NCBI GenBank assembly: GCA_025201805.1
Contig: MU619444.1
Location: 1-29,062 of the forward strand
Direction of reading: 5' to 3'
DNA length: 29,062 nucleotides
DNA from: Parasitella parasitica
Lineage: Eukaryota; Mucoromycota; Mucoromycetes; Mucorales; Mucoraceae
The translations under genes were made by a program, and so were the position numbers. Shown one piece after another: positions 10,586 to 21,488 of this stretch. The notes under the pieces are model-generated. The model saw only the letters and a program-made list of their open reading frames with translations. It had not been told where the DNA came from and ran no database searches. The stretch's first letter is position 1. Each line of letters opens with the position of its first letter.

Positions 10586-13500
10586 TTATTTTTCAAGGCT
10601 GAAAATCATTTCATTGCCTGTTCTTCGATCCTCCATTACAAAATAGATGGTATCTGCAGGTTCTAATCTAAGGCATCGTATATTGTGTCCTGTTATAATT
10701 TGAGTCAGATCGCCCTAACGCTTTGCTGTTAGTTTCCCGTCTGATGCATATTTAAGGTATTTGTCTTACTGTGTTAACGTGTCTGATTTCGATAAAGTTT
10801 GAATCAAAAGCAAGGACGTAGGGGTATCGAAACACAAATGCGGTTGGATGGCCCTCCCAATTAATGATCCAATCTGACCTTATCCGACGACCCTTCTTGT
10901 CAATATAAAATGCAATTTCTATATATTCATATCGATCAATTAGCATGTGTCCACCGTTTGAAAGCATTCGGTTTACCATTATAACAAAGCATAATACACC
11001 CGTCTGGATGTCTAAACATGGATACTGGCCGCAAAGTCTCTTTTTGACCGATAAAGTCATGACTCTCGTCACTTGGGTCAAGCACGCCTGGTCAGCTATA
11101 CTGTCAGTCTCTATTATTCGAGAAAATATTATCTTACTCACTTTGTACGCCTGCTGAGCCAATGTCTACCATCTGGAACCCTTTAGCGCTACCCACACAG
11201 ACGACGTTTTTAAAATATTGAATAGAAGTCGCCTCTCCTGGAATGTATAAGTCCTTGAATCCTCGTAAAGATTCGTTGGAATGTCGAATAAACAGCCCTA
11301 AAGTAGATTTATTACTGCTTTTTCTTTTCTTCTTCTTTTTGCTATCAGATCCCTTTTCATCACATGGCTCTAAAGCACGAATAGTAGATGTCATGGCATT
11401 ATACTTTACAAAGCAAACCAAGGTACGTTCAACAGGCTTGCCCGCTATAGATTTATCATAAACCTGCCCCACTTTGAAAAATGATACATTGTTGCCTATC
11501 TTACGCAAATGCTGTGCCATTTTGTTTGATTTTTGGACTACAATAGTGGTTTTGGTGCTGCTGCTGCTACTGCTACTACTACTATTAGTGGCTCGGCTCT
11601 TGGTGCTGTTGGAACTGACACTACTGGTATGCTCCTGGATGCTTTTCATTTTGGAAGATGAGGGTGAAGATATAGACGGCGAGGATAGAATACTTGTGTC
11701 TACTAGAAGGTTGTTGTTTTCATCAAATAAATCATCCAATGGGTATGTGTAAAGTATTTTGTCTGCTAGGATCAACATTAGCTGCGCGCGTTCCAATATA
11801 TCTATTTGCGACACTTTCTCCAGCGATAATATTTTGACAATGTCCTCCTTTTCTACATCGTATTCGTCATTGTCTATTTGGCGAAAGGAGGCAGGCCTTT
11901 TGAAATAAATGCCATGATCACAGCCAAGAATAATATACGATGCGTAGGACGCAGCACAATGTACCCTGTTGAATGCACTAAAAACTTGATCGCTGATGCC
12001 TGTCATTCTGAATACTTTTGATCTTTCCATTATGGAATGCCGGTATCTTTCAATTGTATCCACCCATTTTCTGCGACTTGCTAGTGTGGAGGCGTATAGT
12101 GTAGTTGTACCTGAACCTTGTCTACCAAGGTGTATGAAGCTTATGGGATATCCACTTTTTCCGTTGGTATTGCTCGTAGTGGAAGATGCATGGGACAGTA
12201 ATGGAGATGGAAGTAACTCGGTGCTGGCTCCAGTCGAGTAAAAGGATCCAGTGCTTGTGCGGTTGTAAGGAAGTATAGAGCTTGATCTCCTGGTTTGATT
12301 CGGCATTGCAATCGCAAGTAGTGCCAAGGGTATTGGCTGTCAGCAATAGTTTAGTACACTATGTTCAAGTGCCTGCTATAATTCATAGCTACTAACTTTT
12401 TTGTACAATTTGAAAACTTCTGCGTTGTCAAGAAATTTTGACTTGATCAACAAAAGGCAGTGATCCAGGACATACACTTGCAATTCTGAAGATTCCGATG
12501 CTGCATTACTTGTTCTCTTTAACGCCCCTTTCAAGACGATTTTTCGATCTTCAGAAAGCAAATCTAAATCATCCTATGTATCTAAATTGTCAAGCTTTTT
12601 TTTTTTTTTTTTTTTTTTTTTCCCAAATGCATGGACAAGGAGGCACAACTTACAATTTCTTGGGTATGGGTATTCTTCTTGTTGAATGTGAGCTTTTCCT
12701 CTAAAATTTGCAGACCGAATGTATTCTCAGTTTTTCCCGACTCTTCATTCACTCTTTGTAGGAATTGCTGAATCAGCTGCATTGCTTTGGGTATGGTTTC
12801 GCAATCAGGATGGTTTTCTGGGGTATTTTTCAATATTTCTCTAAGCAACAAGTTGTATCTTCCTAGACGAGTGGTGGGTTTTGTCAAGTATCCGTTCAGT
12901 TCCAACTTGCGCGATGCAGGAGCCCTTTCTGTATTCTACATAACATGTCAAAAAACTGCATAAACCTTTTTTAACTGTGCTCTCTACCTGAACAAATTCG
13001 GCAAACGTAGCGTTGGTTGATTTTTCAGTTTCCAGCTTATATTTGCCAATAATTTGATGCGCTCCGTATTTAATGAAATGTTCAAACAAGCTGGATATAT
13101 GTTTGAGGAACACATCGCCTATTTTATAGACCACTTTGTGCTCCAACTGACGTTGAAGAAGGTCCTTTAGAAGAAGAGAGTTATTCTCTCTTATTTCGGG
13201 AAGGTTCCAAAACAAAGCCTTGACAAACTCATCTCTTCGCTCAGGGGAGATGCAGTCGTTTGTTAACAATGGCTTGATCCAACTCTATAAGTTTAACTTT
13301 CACCCGTTAGTATATTTGGCTTGCAGCGTTGCTCTTTTACATTGTTTATACTTTTTCGACATAGAGTAGATCATCAACGAAATCCTTTTCAGTGTAGATC
13401 AGCTCGTATATATTTTCTTGCCGTCTTTTTTCTTTAGCTGAAAGGCTGTTTGATATTGATTTGGAGACAGTGTTGATCCATAGTCTATCCTCCTAACAAA

Positions 13501-15151
13501 TTGGTTGGTTGCGTGATTTGTAGCCATACAGCACAAACACTTACATTTTCTTCTAAGAAAGAGTTTTGATTCTACACAAGACTATTGTTAGCACTTGGTC
13601 GTCCGTCCCAAATGGCGTACTGTACATACCTGATGAAAACGACGAGGACACAGTACACTGTAGCATGTATTCTCAGAAGTGCAAGTGGAAGAATAACAAT
13701 CAGTCAATAGCGTAAAGACACCATTTGGTATGTCATCTTGGTCATGAGAGATTTCGTTCTCGTTCGACTTGGTTGTATCAAGGACAATGGCGTCCGAATC
13801 AGCAGATAGCTTTCGTTTTATAGGTGGCTTTCCAATCACTTGATGTCCCTTGAATTGATAAAGCTCGTGCACTGAATCTCGCAAGCGATGCTCATAGTTG
13901 ACATCGTGGAAGAACTTTTGGTCATCCAGAGCACGTCCGACTAGAATGGCCAGATTTCGATCCGATGTCTTTATGATGGCGGCTAAAATACTCTATACAA
14001 AACATGTGAGCACATTGAGACATTTGTCGGTTGTCACGTCTACACATACGACAGCTTCTTTCCCAACGAATACATCGTGATACTTGATACTGTCCTTAGT
14101 CTTTGTGCCAACAACTATGTTTTCTTTGAATACACGGGCTATTTTTGAGAGTAACGCAGGATAGATGTGGCTGTTTGTAACGATTGGCGAGGTTGGGGCT
14201 GGTGAATCATACGAAAACGACTGAGATCTTTCGTTCTTTTTGCTGTTCTCTCTCTTCTTTTTTCGGCAAAGAGACATTTGGTGCACACTCTCGGCTGATT
14301 TTCTTAGGGGCAAACTTAGAGTTGTCGATGAGCTTGTCCACAGGTAATCTAGATTTGCTATTTATACAACATCAGCAACTTTATTATTCTCCCTCATTCC
14401 ACTTTCGAACGTTTGAAGATACTCAGCATTGCCGCTTCCATATTCTCTACCTACTCCTCCCCTCCTCCTTCTTATTTCTCGTCCCTCCTCCTTCCTATTT
14501 TTGTCATTCTAGCCTTCTCTCTCTCCCTAGTAATAACTCACTTTTACTTCGAGAGAGTGTAGATAACTTAGCTCGCATAGGTGCAGTTGATTTTGAGAGT
14601 TTTGATAATAATGTACTGCTGCTGGCCACTAGGGAAGTCTGAGTGCTGCTATCATTGATTTTATCTCGATCCTGTAGTACGATTTTTGGTTCCAAATTAG
14701 ATGTTGGCTCAAATAAGGTTGTATGCGCACTTTCAATAGTTTTGATCGATATGTGTTCCTCATCTTCCTCGTCATCGTCCCCATCATCGTCCTCATCTGA
14801 TAATGCAAATGAAACAGTTTCTGGACCAGGTAATATGGCATTCAGGGGCGCATATACGATCGCGCCTGGTCGATATATGAAGTCTTCATTATTTTGTACC
14901 TCTTCAGTGGCCGTTGCGGGAGCTGTAGCTGCAGCAGATATATGTGATGAGTTATTTAGCAAGACTTGTTGCTCTGGCTGCTGCTGCTGCTGCTGTTCTT
15001 GTCCCTGTATAATATAGTATTCATTCCGAAATGCCACTGCTGGTGTCAACTCATGGTTTGAGCTTTCAACAACAAAATGTGAACTATGTGTTACCATGCC
15101 TACGCGATCATGAATCTTTGATGATGAAGGCGACCCTGTATTTAAATTCAT
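10586..15151 (-). CDS. Rho1 guanine-nucleotide exchange factor (DEP-DH-PH-CNH; Rom2/Rgf-like), twelve exons
   Basis: Exons in coding order: 15151-14542, 14357-14050, 13992-13630, 13571-13545, 13492-13352, 13284-12988, 12935-12654, 12573-12397, 12336-11142, 11087-10977, 10918-10770, 10714-10586. They total 3789 bp, or 1262 residues. The N-terminus is low-complexity, with a Gln tract and an acidic run. A DEP domain follows (~267-353; LAILVGRALDDQKFFHDVNY), then DH (~460-660; KYGAHQIIGKYKLETEKS and LNGYLTKPTTRLGRYNLLLR). PH comes next (~680-840, split by a Ser-rich insert). The C-terminal CNH domain includes DWIINWEGHPTAFVFRYPYV and FIEIRHVNTGDLTQII. This is the architecture of yeast Rom1/Rom2 and fission yeast Rgf1-3, which activate Rho1 at the plasma membrane for cell-wall synthesis and polarity. 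Exon 4 is only 27 nt. A Ser9 run precedes the CNH domain. Which paralogue it is cannot be decided. Intron branch points (ACTAAC, GCTAAC, GCTGAC) support the model. Confidence 0.93.
12596..12621. repeat. 26-bp poly(T) tract inside a RhoGEF intron
   Basis: Twenty-six consecutive T on the plus strand are poly(A) in the transcript, within the 80-bp intron 12574-12653 between the DH and PH parts. The run fills about a third of the intron and sits upstream of the 3' splice site (TACATAG). It is prone to length variation and sequencing error. Confidence 0.85.
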
Positions 15152-16269
15152 CAGAGCTAGTAGTCTTTATTGCAAACAAAAGAGAAGAAAAATAGAAAAG
15201 AAAAGAAAAGAAAAAACAAAAAAAAAGTATAATTAAATTAAAAAAAAAGGGTACTATTATGGTGATTCCAAACAAATTTATAGGAGACATCCAAATATTT
15301 CTTTTCTTTTTCTTCCTCTTCTTCTGTTCTAAATATGAATTGGACTGGAGGTCAAAGGTACTATTTAGCAGTTCAAAGAATGAGTCAGCAGAAATCTTAA
15401 CAAAGAAGCCTGAAATAACACAAGACAGGAATAAAAGTATCACTCATGTAAATAGAAAGTCGCTATTAATCAACCATGTTGTTACAAAGAGTAATATGAT
15501 GATTGCAATTAAACTTCATTAATTTAAGTCTTTTTTTTTAAGGGTTGCCCTATCATTTTAGCCGTAGAGAGTTCCTAGTAGCAAGCGATGATAGACAGCA
15601 TGGGGAATCTATCTACTGCTTCTCTCTTTCTAACAATGTCGACAGATATAAAAGGCTACAACAACAACAAAAGACTTTGAATAAAGAAATGAGACGACGT
15701 CTTGGGGCTTGATGCCGATTATTTCTTATGTAAATTATCCACTACTGGCCCTCAATGCACCAATGGCTAGTGGCTAAGATGCATTACATCAGTACCGATA
15801 ACCTTCATAAATGGAAAATTCGCTTCTACCCAAAACTGATGCTCCTTTTATGTCCATAAGCTGATCTTGTTTGCCAATTGAAGTGAAAAAAAGCTCTGCC
15901 AGATTTTACTTGTCTGTAACCATAAAATTTTAAGCAAAGCAACCAAAATTAGCTGAAATTTGTAATACCGAAGCCAGTACTAGGGACATCAAGAAATCTC
16001 AAAATCACCACTCTGGGAGATTTGTGTGAAATATGTGAAAGTTGGAGTAAATTGGTGTAATGCAAATTTAATGTGAAGATTATTTTTGCATCTATGGAGA
16101 AATACCTCGAAACAACTCTATTCTTTTTTATGGACAAGAGAACAAAAGATGAAAGCCTCAACTGTTTGTATCTTTAAAACTCTCATGAGATTGACTATTT
16201 TTTGGTTATGCACAACACAATTTTTTCGTCAAAATGTTTGACAAACTGATGAAGGCATATTTTCATTAG
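15152..16269. promoter_or_regulatory. Upstream region of the RhoGEF gene; no gene seen
   Basis: About 1.1 kb of AT-rich DNA. On the RhoGEF (minus) strand a long pyrimidine-rich tract covers roughly 15175-15250 just before the start codon, a common fungal promoter feature. Short frames on both strands show no family features. Nothing else could be supported. Confidence 0.4.
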
Positions 16270-17952
16270 ATGGATCCGAGTCATCATCACCACCAACAGC
16301 AATCGGCATGAGCAAGTTCCATTTGAGCAGATGTTCATGAATTTTGTGAGAAAAGTTCTCAGTTACCAAAAGGCTAATCTTGAGAAGCAAGTATGAGTTA
16401 CAAAATAATAAGCAAAATAGTAATTAGAATACAATGGGGTCTCAATTTTACAAAACTCGATGTAAGTTTTACACAATTAATCAGCTGTAAAAATTAAAGA
16501 AAACCACGAAATTGCATTGGCACATTTATTTTAAATGCAATTGCTACAGAGAGTGAGGAAAGCCAAAAAGCTCTATTAAACTTTCAAAAAATGTTGTAAA
16601 ATTGTGATTGATGCATATAGCGACAGTAATGAAAACAATTGGAGACATGGACCAAGATTGATGGCCCAGAACGCGTGAAGTTGTTTGATGCCGCTTGCGC
16701 TTATGCTGATGCAAAAGAACCTCAACACAAGTTTGTGGGCAACTGTTTAGGTAAATGGATTTGTGAGTATGCCATTTAACCGCAGTGGACGCATAAATCA
16801 ACATAACAACTTTGATACTGTTACAAGTTTAATAAAGGCAGATATCATTAAATAATGATGAAACATATTAATGACCATTTTCTCTCTGTAGAATGTCAAA
16901 AATGATATCATCACAGGAGAAGAAGGCATTGTTCAAGTATACAATTTAGGATTTACACCATCCCCATTACCGATAATAGCAAGTGCGGTACTAATATTGG
17001 TATGACAACCTTTGCCACTCCTACTTCCTCATTACCATAACAGCAGTTGTTGAATCATCAACAAGCATAAGCATGTCCATTATTACTCCTTCCAACGAAC
17101 GTTAAAAAGATTTTGAAATACGTGGCCGAATGTAAGTAATTTGACTTTCATTCATTTAGTATTGGTGAGGAAGCATAAAAGTTTTATTTTTTATAGGATT
17201 GAATAGCTGTCTTATCAAGATGTTGGAGGATGTCCTCGAATTTGAGTTATGCCAAAGATTCATCGATCCTATACTGTTTGGATGACCCAGAGGAGGGCAT
17301 TTTGTTTAAATTTTAAGTGTACTCGATTGGTTTCTTATTCAAATGATATTCATTATCTTCAATGCTTATAGATAGGACGAGTGTTACAAGTGAAGAATTC
17401 AAAAATGGGTTTATAACAAAGTAGCTTCCTGACAGTACAATCACCAGATTAATGGACTCTAGATCATCATTAGGATTTATTGAAGTAAAAGGCGCAAAAA
17501 GAGGAAATGAAAAGTCTGCAATATCAAACGATCTTGTTTAACTTGGATTATTAACCTAAAATGCTATTGATCGATCAAACGCAAACGGTTGGTTTGGAAT
17601 ACAAGGAATAGACAATTATTAAATAGTAAGAAAGTTGGAATTAAAGTAAACACTTGACACTTGCATTCTAAACATTATTTTAGGCTTTACAGTCAGTTTT
17701 CTTATTACAGAACTTGTTGAAGATAAAATTTATGTCATAATATTTAACTTGCACAGCATAAAAGCGACATTATCAAAAGAATCACTTCAAGGATTCGTTG
17801 GATATTTTGACGAAATCTTGTCTCTATTGAATATCTTCGATGAGCATTGCATTACGTTCACTTGCGATACCAGTATTCAAGATTCCTGTATACGAAAGCC
17901 TTTCATCCCAAGAAGCATTCAATTCCATTCTATCAAAATCAAAAAGCAATAA
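16270..17952 (+). pseudogene. Decayed multi-exon gene of an uncharacterised, probably Mucorales-specific, protein family
   Basis: A series of protein-like segments runs in order on the plus strand, separated by intron-like gaps, frameshifts and stops. A start MDPSHHHHQQQ (16270) is followed, after a +1 shift near 16306, by FEQMFMNFVRKVLSYQKANL ending at a GTATGAG donor (16391). Next come DAACAYADAKEPQHKFVG (~16645-16750), EEGIVQVYNLGFTPSPLPI (16892-17000) and KMLEDVLEFELCQRFIDP (17197-17280). After another shift comes DDPEEGILFKF (17281), then a C-terminal part with in-frame stops at 17422, 17539 and 17557, and finally FLITELVEDKIYVIIF up to the stop at 17952. From memory this order resembles a very abundant uncharacterised family in Rhizopus and Mucor genomes. 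That is recollection, not a search result. The function of the family is unknown. Several independent lesions make an active gene unlikely. Confidence 0.6.
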
Positions 17953-18522
17953 ACGACGATGTTATACATCCTAAAGGGTGGCACCATCTCAACCGAAATC
18001 CTAATAATATATAAACAAATGTACTGCAAAAATCCAAACAAGATGAGAGCTTTCAAAAGGTCCTAAACGCAATGGTTGGACTTTTGAAGATGATAAATAT
18101 AATGCATATGGAAATATCTACTCATTGTGGATAAGCAGTAGGTATGTATAGTTCAGCTAGACTAGAAAAATAATGAGGTAGTAGTGGAAAATGTGTGTAA
18201 CAACTAATTTAAATTGCAAAGAAAATAAACTCTTACAGCCAATTCGTTCGTACAATAAAATTATCATCATCTTGGAACTTGCTCGTAAAATATTGATCTA
18301 TCCAAAATTATATAAACATGGCTTGTAGTGTCTGCTGCAGTTGAGGTATCCATCGAGAGTTAGGACGTCTATGTCAACTAACATATACCAAGCTCACATC
18401 ATCAGCAAACTTAGGCGGATTATTAAATAAATAGATGTTTGCCAAGTTACAAAGTTTGTTCTCTTCTTTTTTCCTCCTTTCTTAACACTAAAAGCAGGGC
18501 CATATTTTTGAAACAGCAAAGA
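17953..18522. other. Intergenic region before the Hsp70-like gene
   Basis: About 570 bp between the pseudogene and the Hsp70-like start codon. It is AT-rich, with a pyrimidine-rich run (18455-18482) that may belong to the downstream promoter or 5' leader. No gene or RNA is recognised. Confidence 0.4.
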
Positions 18523-20527
18523 ATGGCACAATCTAACGTATTTAATATACAGGACTACCCAGTGATTATTGGAATTGATTTTGGTAAAATATACATACTC
18601 ACAATATCAATTGTTTCCTAATAAAAACAAAATATCATAAAAAGGTACCACATTTTCTGGTTGTTCATATGCCTTTGCTCAGAACGACGAGGTGGTTGAT
18701 ATAGTCCGATGGTAAGCCTATAGGTAACAAACACATACTCTCTTATTTAACGCTGCGAGTAGGCCCAAGCAAAACAACAATGTCTATCCAAAAGTTGGTT
18801 AAAATAAGTTATAAATAGATATGTGATATTCTAAAAATTATCATCTAGACACCAACACTTAATTTCTACCAAGGCAATGGCAAAGCCATGACACAGTGGG
18901 GCAATGCTGCTCGCGTGGAAATGCAGCGCCCTACTGCTAGAAACTCAGTACTATTGAAGCAGTACAAGCTCTATTTGGATGAGAACATCGCCAAGGATTT
19001 ACCACCTCTTCCAAACGGTCTGACTATTGTTGAAGCTATCTCTGATTATCTTCGCATGTTTCATGAACATGTTGTTAATGAATTAAAAAAGGGCTTCGCA
19101 AAGAATTACGGAAAACACCAGTTTAGATACGTAAGTGTCGCGGGGGGGGTGCTTTGGAAAAACACTCCATATTGATACATTCCTTTTTCTCGGCAGTGTT
19201 TGACTGTTCCCGCCATGTGGTCTGACAAGGCAAAGAGTACTATGCGTGATGCTGCTGTTATGGCTGGCCTCATCAAAAGAGACGATCATCGTGATCGTTT
19301 GATGCTTATTTCTGAACCTGAAGCTGCAGCACTTTACTGTGAGAAAAAATGCGAGCAATTCAATCTAAAGGGCAACGATAGATTTATGATTTGTGATGCT
19401 GGTGGAGGAACCGTTGATCTGATTGTTTTTGAAATTGACGAACGCAATGGTCGTAAATTGCGTGAATGCACAAAGGGCCACGGTCAATCCTGTGGTTCTG
19501 TTTTCCTCGATCGTCGTATGCGAAAACTTTTGAAGAAGAAGTTCAAAAGCTACCTCTCCACGATTCCAGCTTCTGCCTTTGAAACTATGATGGATAGCTT
19601 TGTTGATTTGATTAAGCCTCAATTTGATGGTGTGGAAGACCAGTATATTACCCTGCCTGCTGCCATTAATTTAGAGCCTAGCACCAAACAACTCATCGAT
19701 GGACTTGAAGATGGGATGCTTTGTTTGAAAGCCAACGATTTGAAGAATGAAGTATTTGAACCTGTTATTAAGGAAGTCATCAATTTATGCGAAGAGCAGT
19801 TTCAAAAGGCTGGTGGCCTAAACGCAATTTTCCTGGTAGGTGGCTTTGGCTCTTCAAATTATCTTTTTGAAAGGGTACAAGAAGAATTTGAAGGAAGAGT
19901 AGGTTTAGTTGCAGTACCACCTCGTTGTGAGCTGGCTGTGGTCCGTGGCGCTGTTTACTTTGGTTTGAATCCTCATGTGGTCACGACTCGTATTCCTAGA
20001 TACTGGTATGGCATAGACACAACTACTACATTCGAGGAAGGTGTGGACCCACCAAGTTATAAGATTATCAGAGCTGATGGCAGTGTTCGCTGCGACAATA
20101 AATTCTCTGTTTATGTTAAAAGAGGACAGCCCCTTGGTACGTGTGTAGGGCCATAGATTGTTTTGATGTACTGATTTCATGCATCATAGATATTGACAAC
20201 TGCGTGTCAAAAGATTTTTTTGCTTATTATCCTCATCATACAACATGTACCCTTTATTCTGCTGATACTGACGAACAACCCATATATACAACAAGTCCTG
20301 GCGTCCATAAGGTTGCTAATTTTACCATTCCTATGCCAGCATTGACAGGTGTTACGGAGGGTGAAAAAGTTGATTTAACCATCAAAATGTATTTTGGTGA
20401 GGTTGAATTGAAAGTTGAAGGTATGTATTAGATAGTTTTCTTTATAAAAAATGCTGAGCTTCGTCTTTATGTAGCTGTGATCCGTGGCAAGACATATGGT
20501 ACAACTTGTACCTTCGACACTGATTAA
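18523..20527 (+). CDS. HSPA12-like Hsp70-family ATPase, seven exons
   Basis: Exons: 18523-18583, 18645-18711, 18763-18793, 18849-19130, 19197-20136, 20190-20420, 20475-20527, giving 554 residues. The three actin/Hsp70 nucleotide-binding motifs are present. Phosphate-1 is IGIDFGTTFSG (~17-26, made by joining exons 1 and 2), phosphate-2 is MICDAGGGTVDLIVF (~211-225), and the adenosine motif is IFLVGGFGSSNYLFERV (~358-374). The spacing and the SEPEAAALYC segment fit the divergent HSPA12A/B subgroup, not canonical Hsp70. The C-terminal part is short, has no EEVD end, and lacks a standard substrate-binding domain. Such proteins are multicopy in many fungi. Their clients and biological role are poorly known, so chaperone function is not assumed. 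Exon 3 is only 31 nt. A run of nine G lies in the intron after exon 4. All phases join without stops. Confidence 0.92.
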
Positions 20528-20848
20528 ATTTTACAGTAATAACAATTGTAACTTTCACAATAATAATAAAATACCGTTCTTTGGTTTATTATTGCTTGCA
20601 TTACCCTCTGAATCTCAACAATACTGCCTTATAAAAAGACCAGTAATCTGACTATGCAGAGGGTTATCTTGTTGGTGTCATTTTATATTGTGTTTCTGCT
20701 CAGCATGTCATGTCACTGTTTCGTTAAGAATGATAGATCACAAGCAGTTCATTGTCATCTTATCATATAAAAGCATTTGAATAGTTAACGTTAAACAGAT
20801 TTATTATTCAATAATTCCATCTCATCAAAACTACTCAAAAAATCGACA
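20528..20848. promoter_or_regulatory. Intergenic region with TATA-like motif upstream of the small secreted-type frame
   Basis: About 320 bp between the Hsp70-like stop and the next ATG. A TATAAAAG motif at 20766-20773 lies 76 bp upstream of the ATG at 20849, a sensible promoter distance. AATAATAAAATA near 20560 could serve as the Hsp70-like polyadenylation region. No other feature is seen. Confidence 0.45.
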
Positions 20849-21058
20849 ATGATTACCAAATTTTTGTTCTTTTCTCTAGCTACTATATTGCTCTGTGTTC
20901 ATGCTGCATGAGTAGCTCCAAGAAATATTATTAAACGAAGTTGGGATGGCCTGCAAACCACTGACACAAACGTGGGTTTCTTTGACAACTCGTACCGCCA
21001 AGATCTTCGGCCAGGCGATAAAGTACTCCCCCGCCCTGATATCCAAGTTGGCAAATAA
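20849..21058 (+). pseudogene. Small secreted-type protein with in-frame TGA after the signal peptide
   Basis: The frame from the ATG at 20849 to the TAA at 21056-21058 is 69 codons. It is interrupted by one TGA at 20909-20911, exactly codon 21. Codons 1-20 (MITKFLFFSLATILLCVHAA) form a textbook signal peptide: a Lys near the start, a hydrophobic core, and an A-x-A-like end. After the TGA come VAPRNIIKRSWDGLQTTDTN and a C-terminal part ending in VGFFDN...RPGDKVLPRPDIQVGK, with no further stop. A KR dibasic site follows the signal region. A TATA-like motif lies 76 bp upstream. The simplest reading is a recently disabled small secreted protein gene; a TGA sequencing error or readthrough is possible. 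No family is recognised. The overlapping minus-strand frame (20876-21178) lacks comparable features. Confidence 0.5.
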
Positions 21059-21488
21059 CTTTGGCATTACTTGATGTCGTTTAATCAAATGTTGTAATTT
21101 TGCATCAAAAGTTCGAGAAACATGATCCAATTTCCCACAGCTGTATAAATTAATAACAAGATCGAATAGCCACCACATACATTCAGGTATTATGGGATGT
21201 GATGAGATACCCAGTCAATGTTGACTTCGAAATAAAATCATCGCATTTGATCAGATAAATAATAACCTCTACGAATGTGCATCATTTGCATTTTGGACCG
21301 ACTTTTTTCGCATGTCTTTCTCTTCGAATCGTTGAAACGCCGCATGCTGCTCCTCATCTACTTGATGACGTTGAAAAGAGACGCGTATGGATTTGTTGTA
21401 CATCTAAAAAAAAGAATAGCATATATTTAAACGTTTCCCTCTATTCATTAACCTCTGTCCTTTTTTTAAAAAAAAATATTAATACACA
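21059..21488. promoter_or_regulatory. Upstream region of the proteasome alpha-4 gene
   Basis: About 430 bp. It ends in AT-rich DNA with T and A runs (21460-21480) directly before the start codon. A short frame at 21277-21513 overlaps the proteasome start in another frame and is not supported. No proteasome-type control element was recognised. Confidence 0.4.

Noticed and set aside
14184-14642. 152-residue plus-strand frame
   Set aside because: It lies opposite RhoGEF exons and intron and reads the pyrimidine-rich complement of the intron; a shadow frame.
16544-16804. 86-residue minus-strand frame
   Set aside because: The plus strand here carries collinear segments of the pseudogene; the minus frame is its antisense.
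20909-20911. TGA as programmed recoding (selenocysteine or readthrough)
   Set aside because: The following bases (GTA) do not match the known TGA-CTA readthrough context, and no selenocysteine element is visible. Kept only as a remote option.
20876-21178. 100-residue minus-strand frame
   Set aside because: The plus strand encodes a clear signal peptide plus collinear downstream frame in the same place; the minus frame has no supporting feature.
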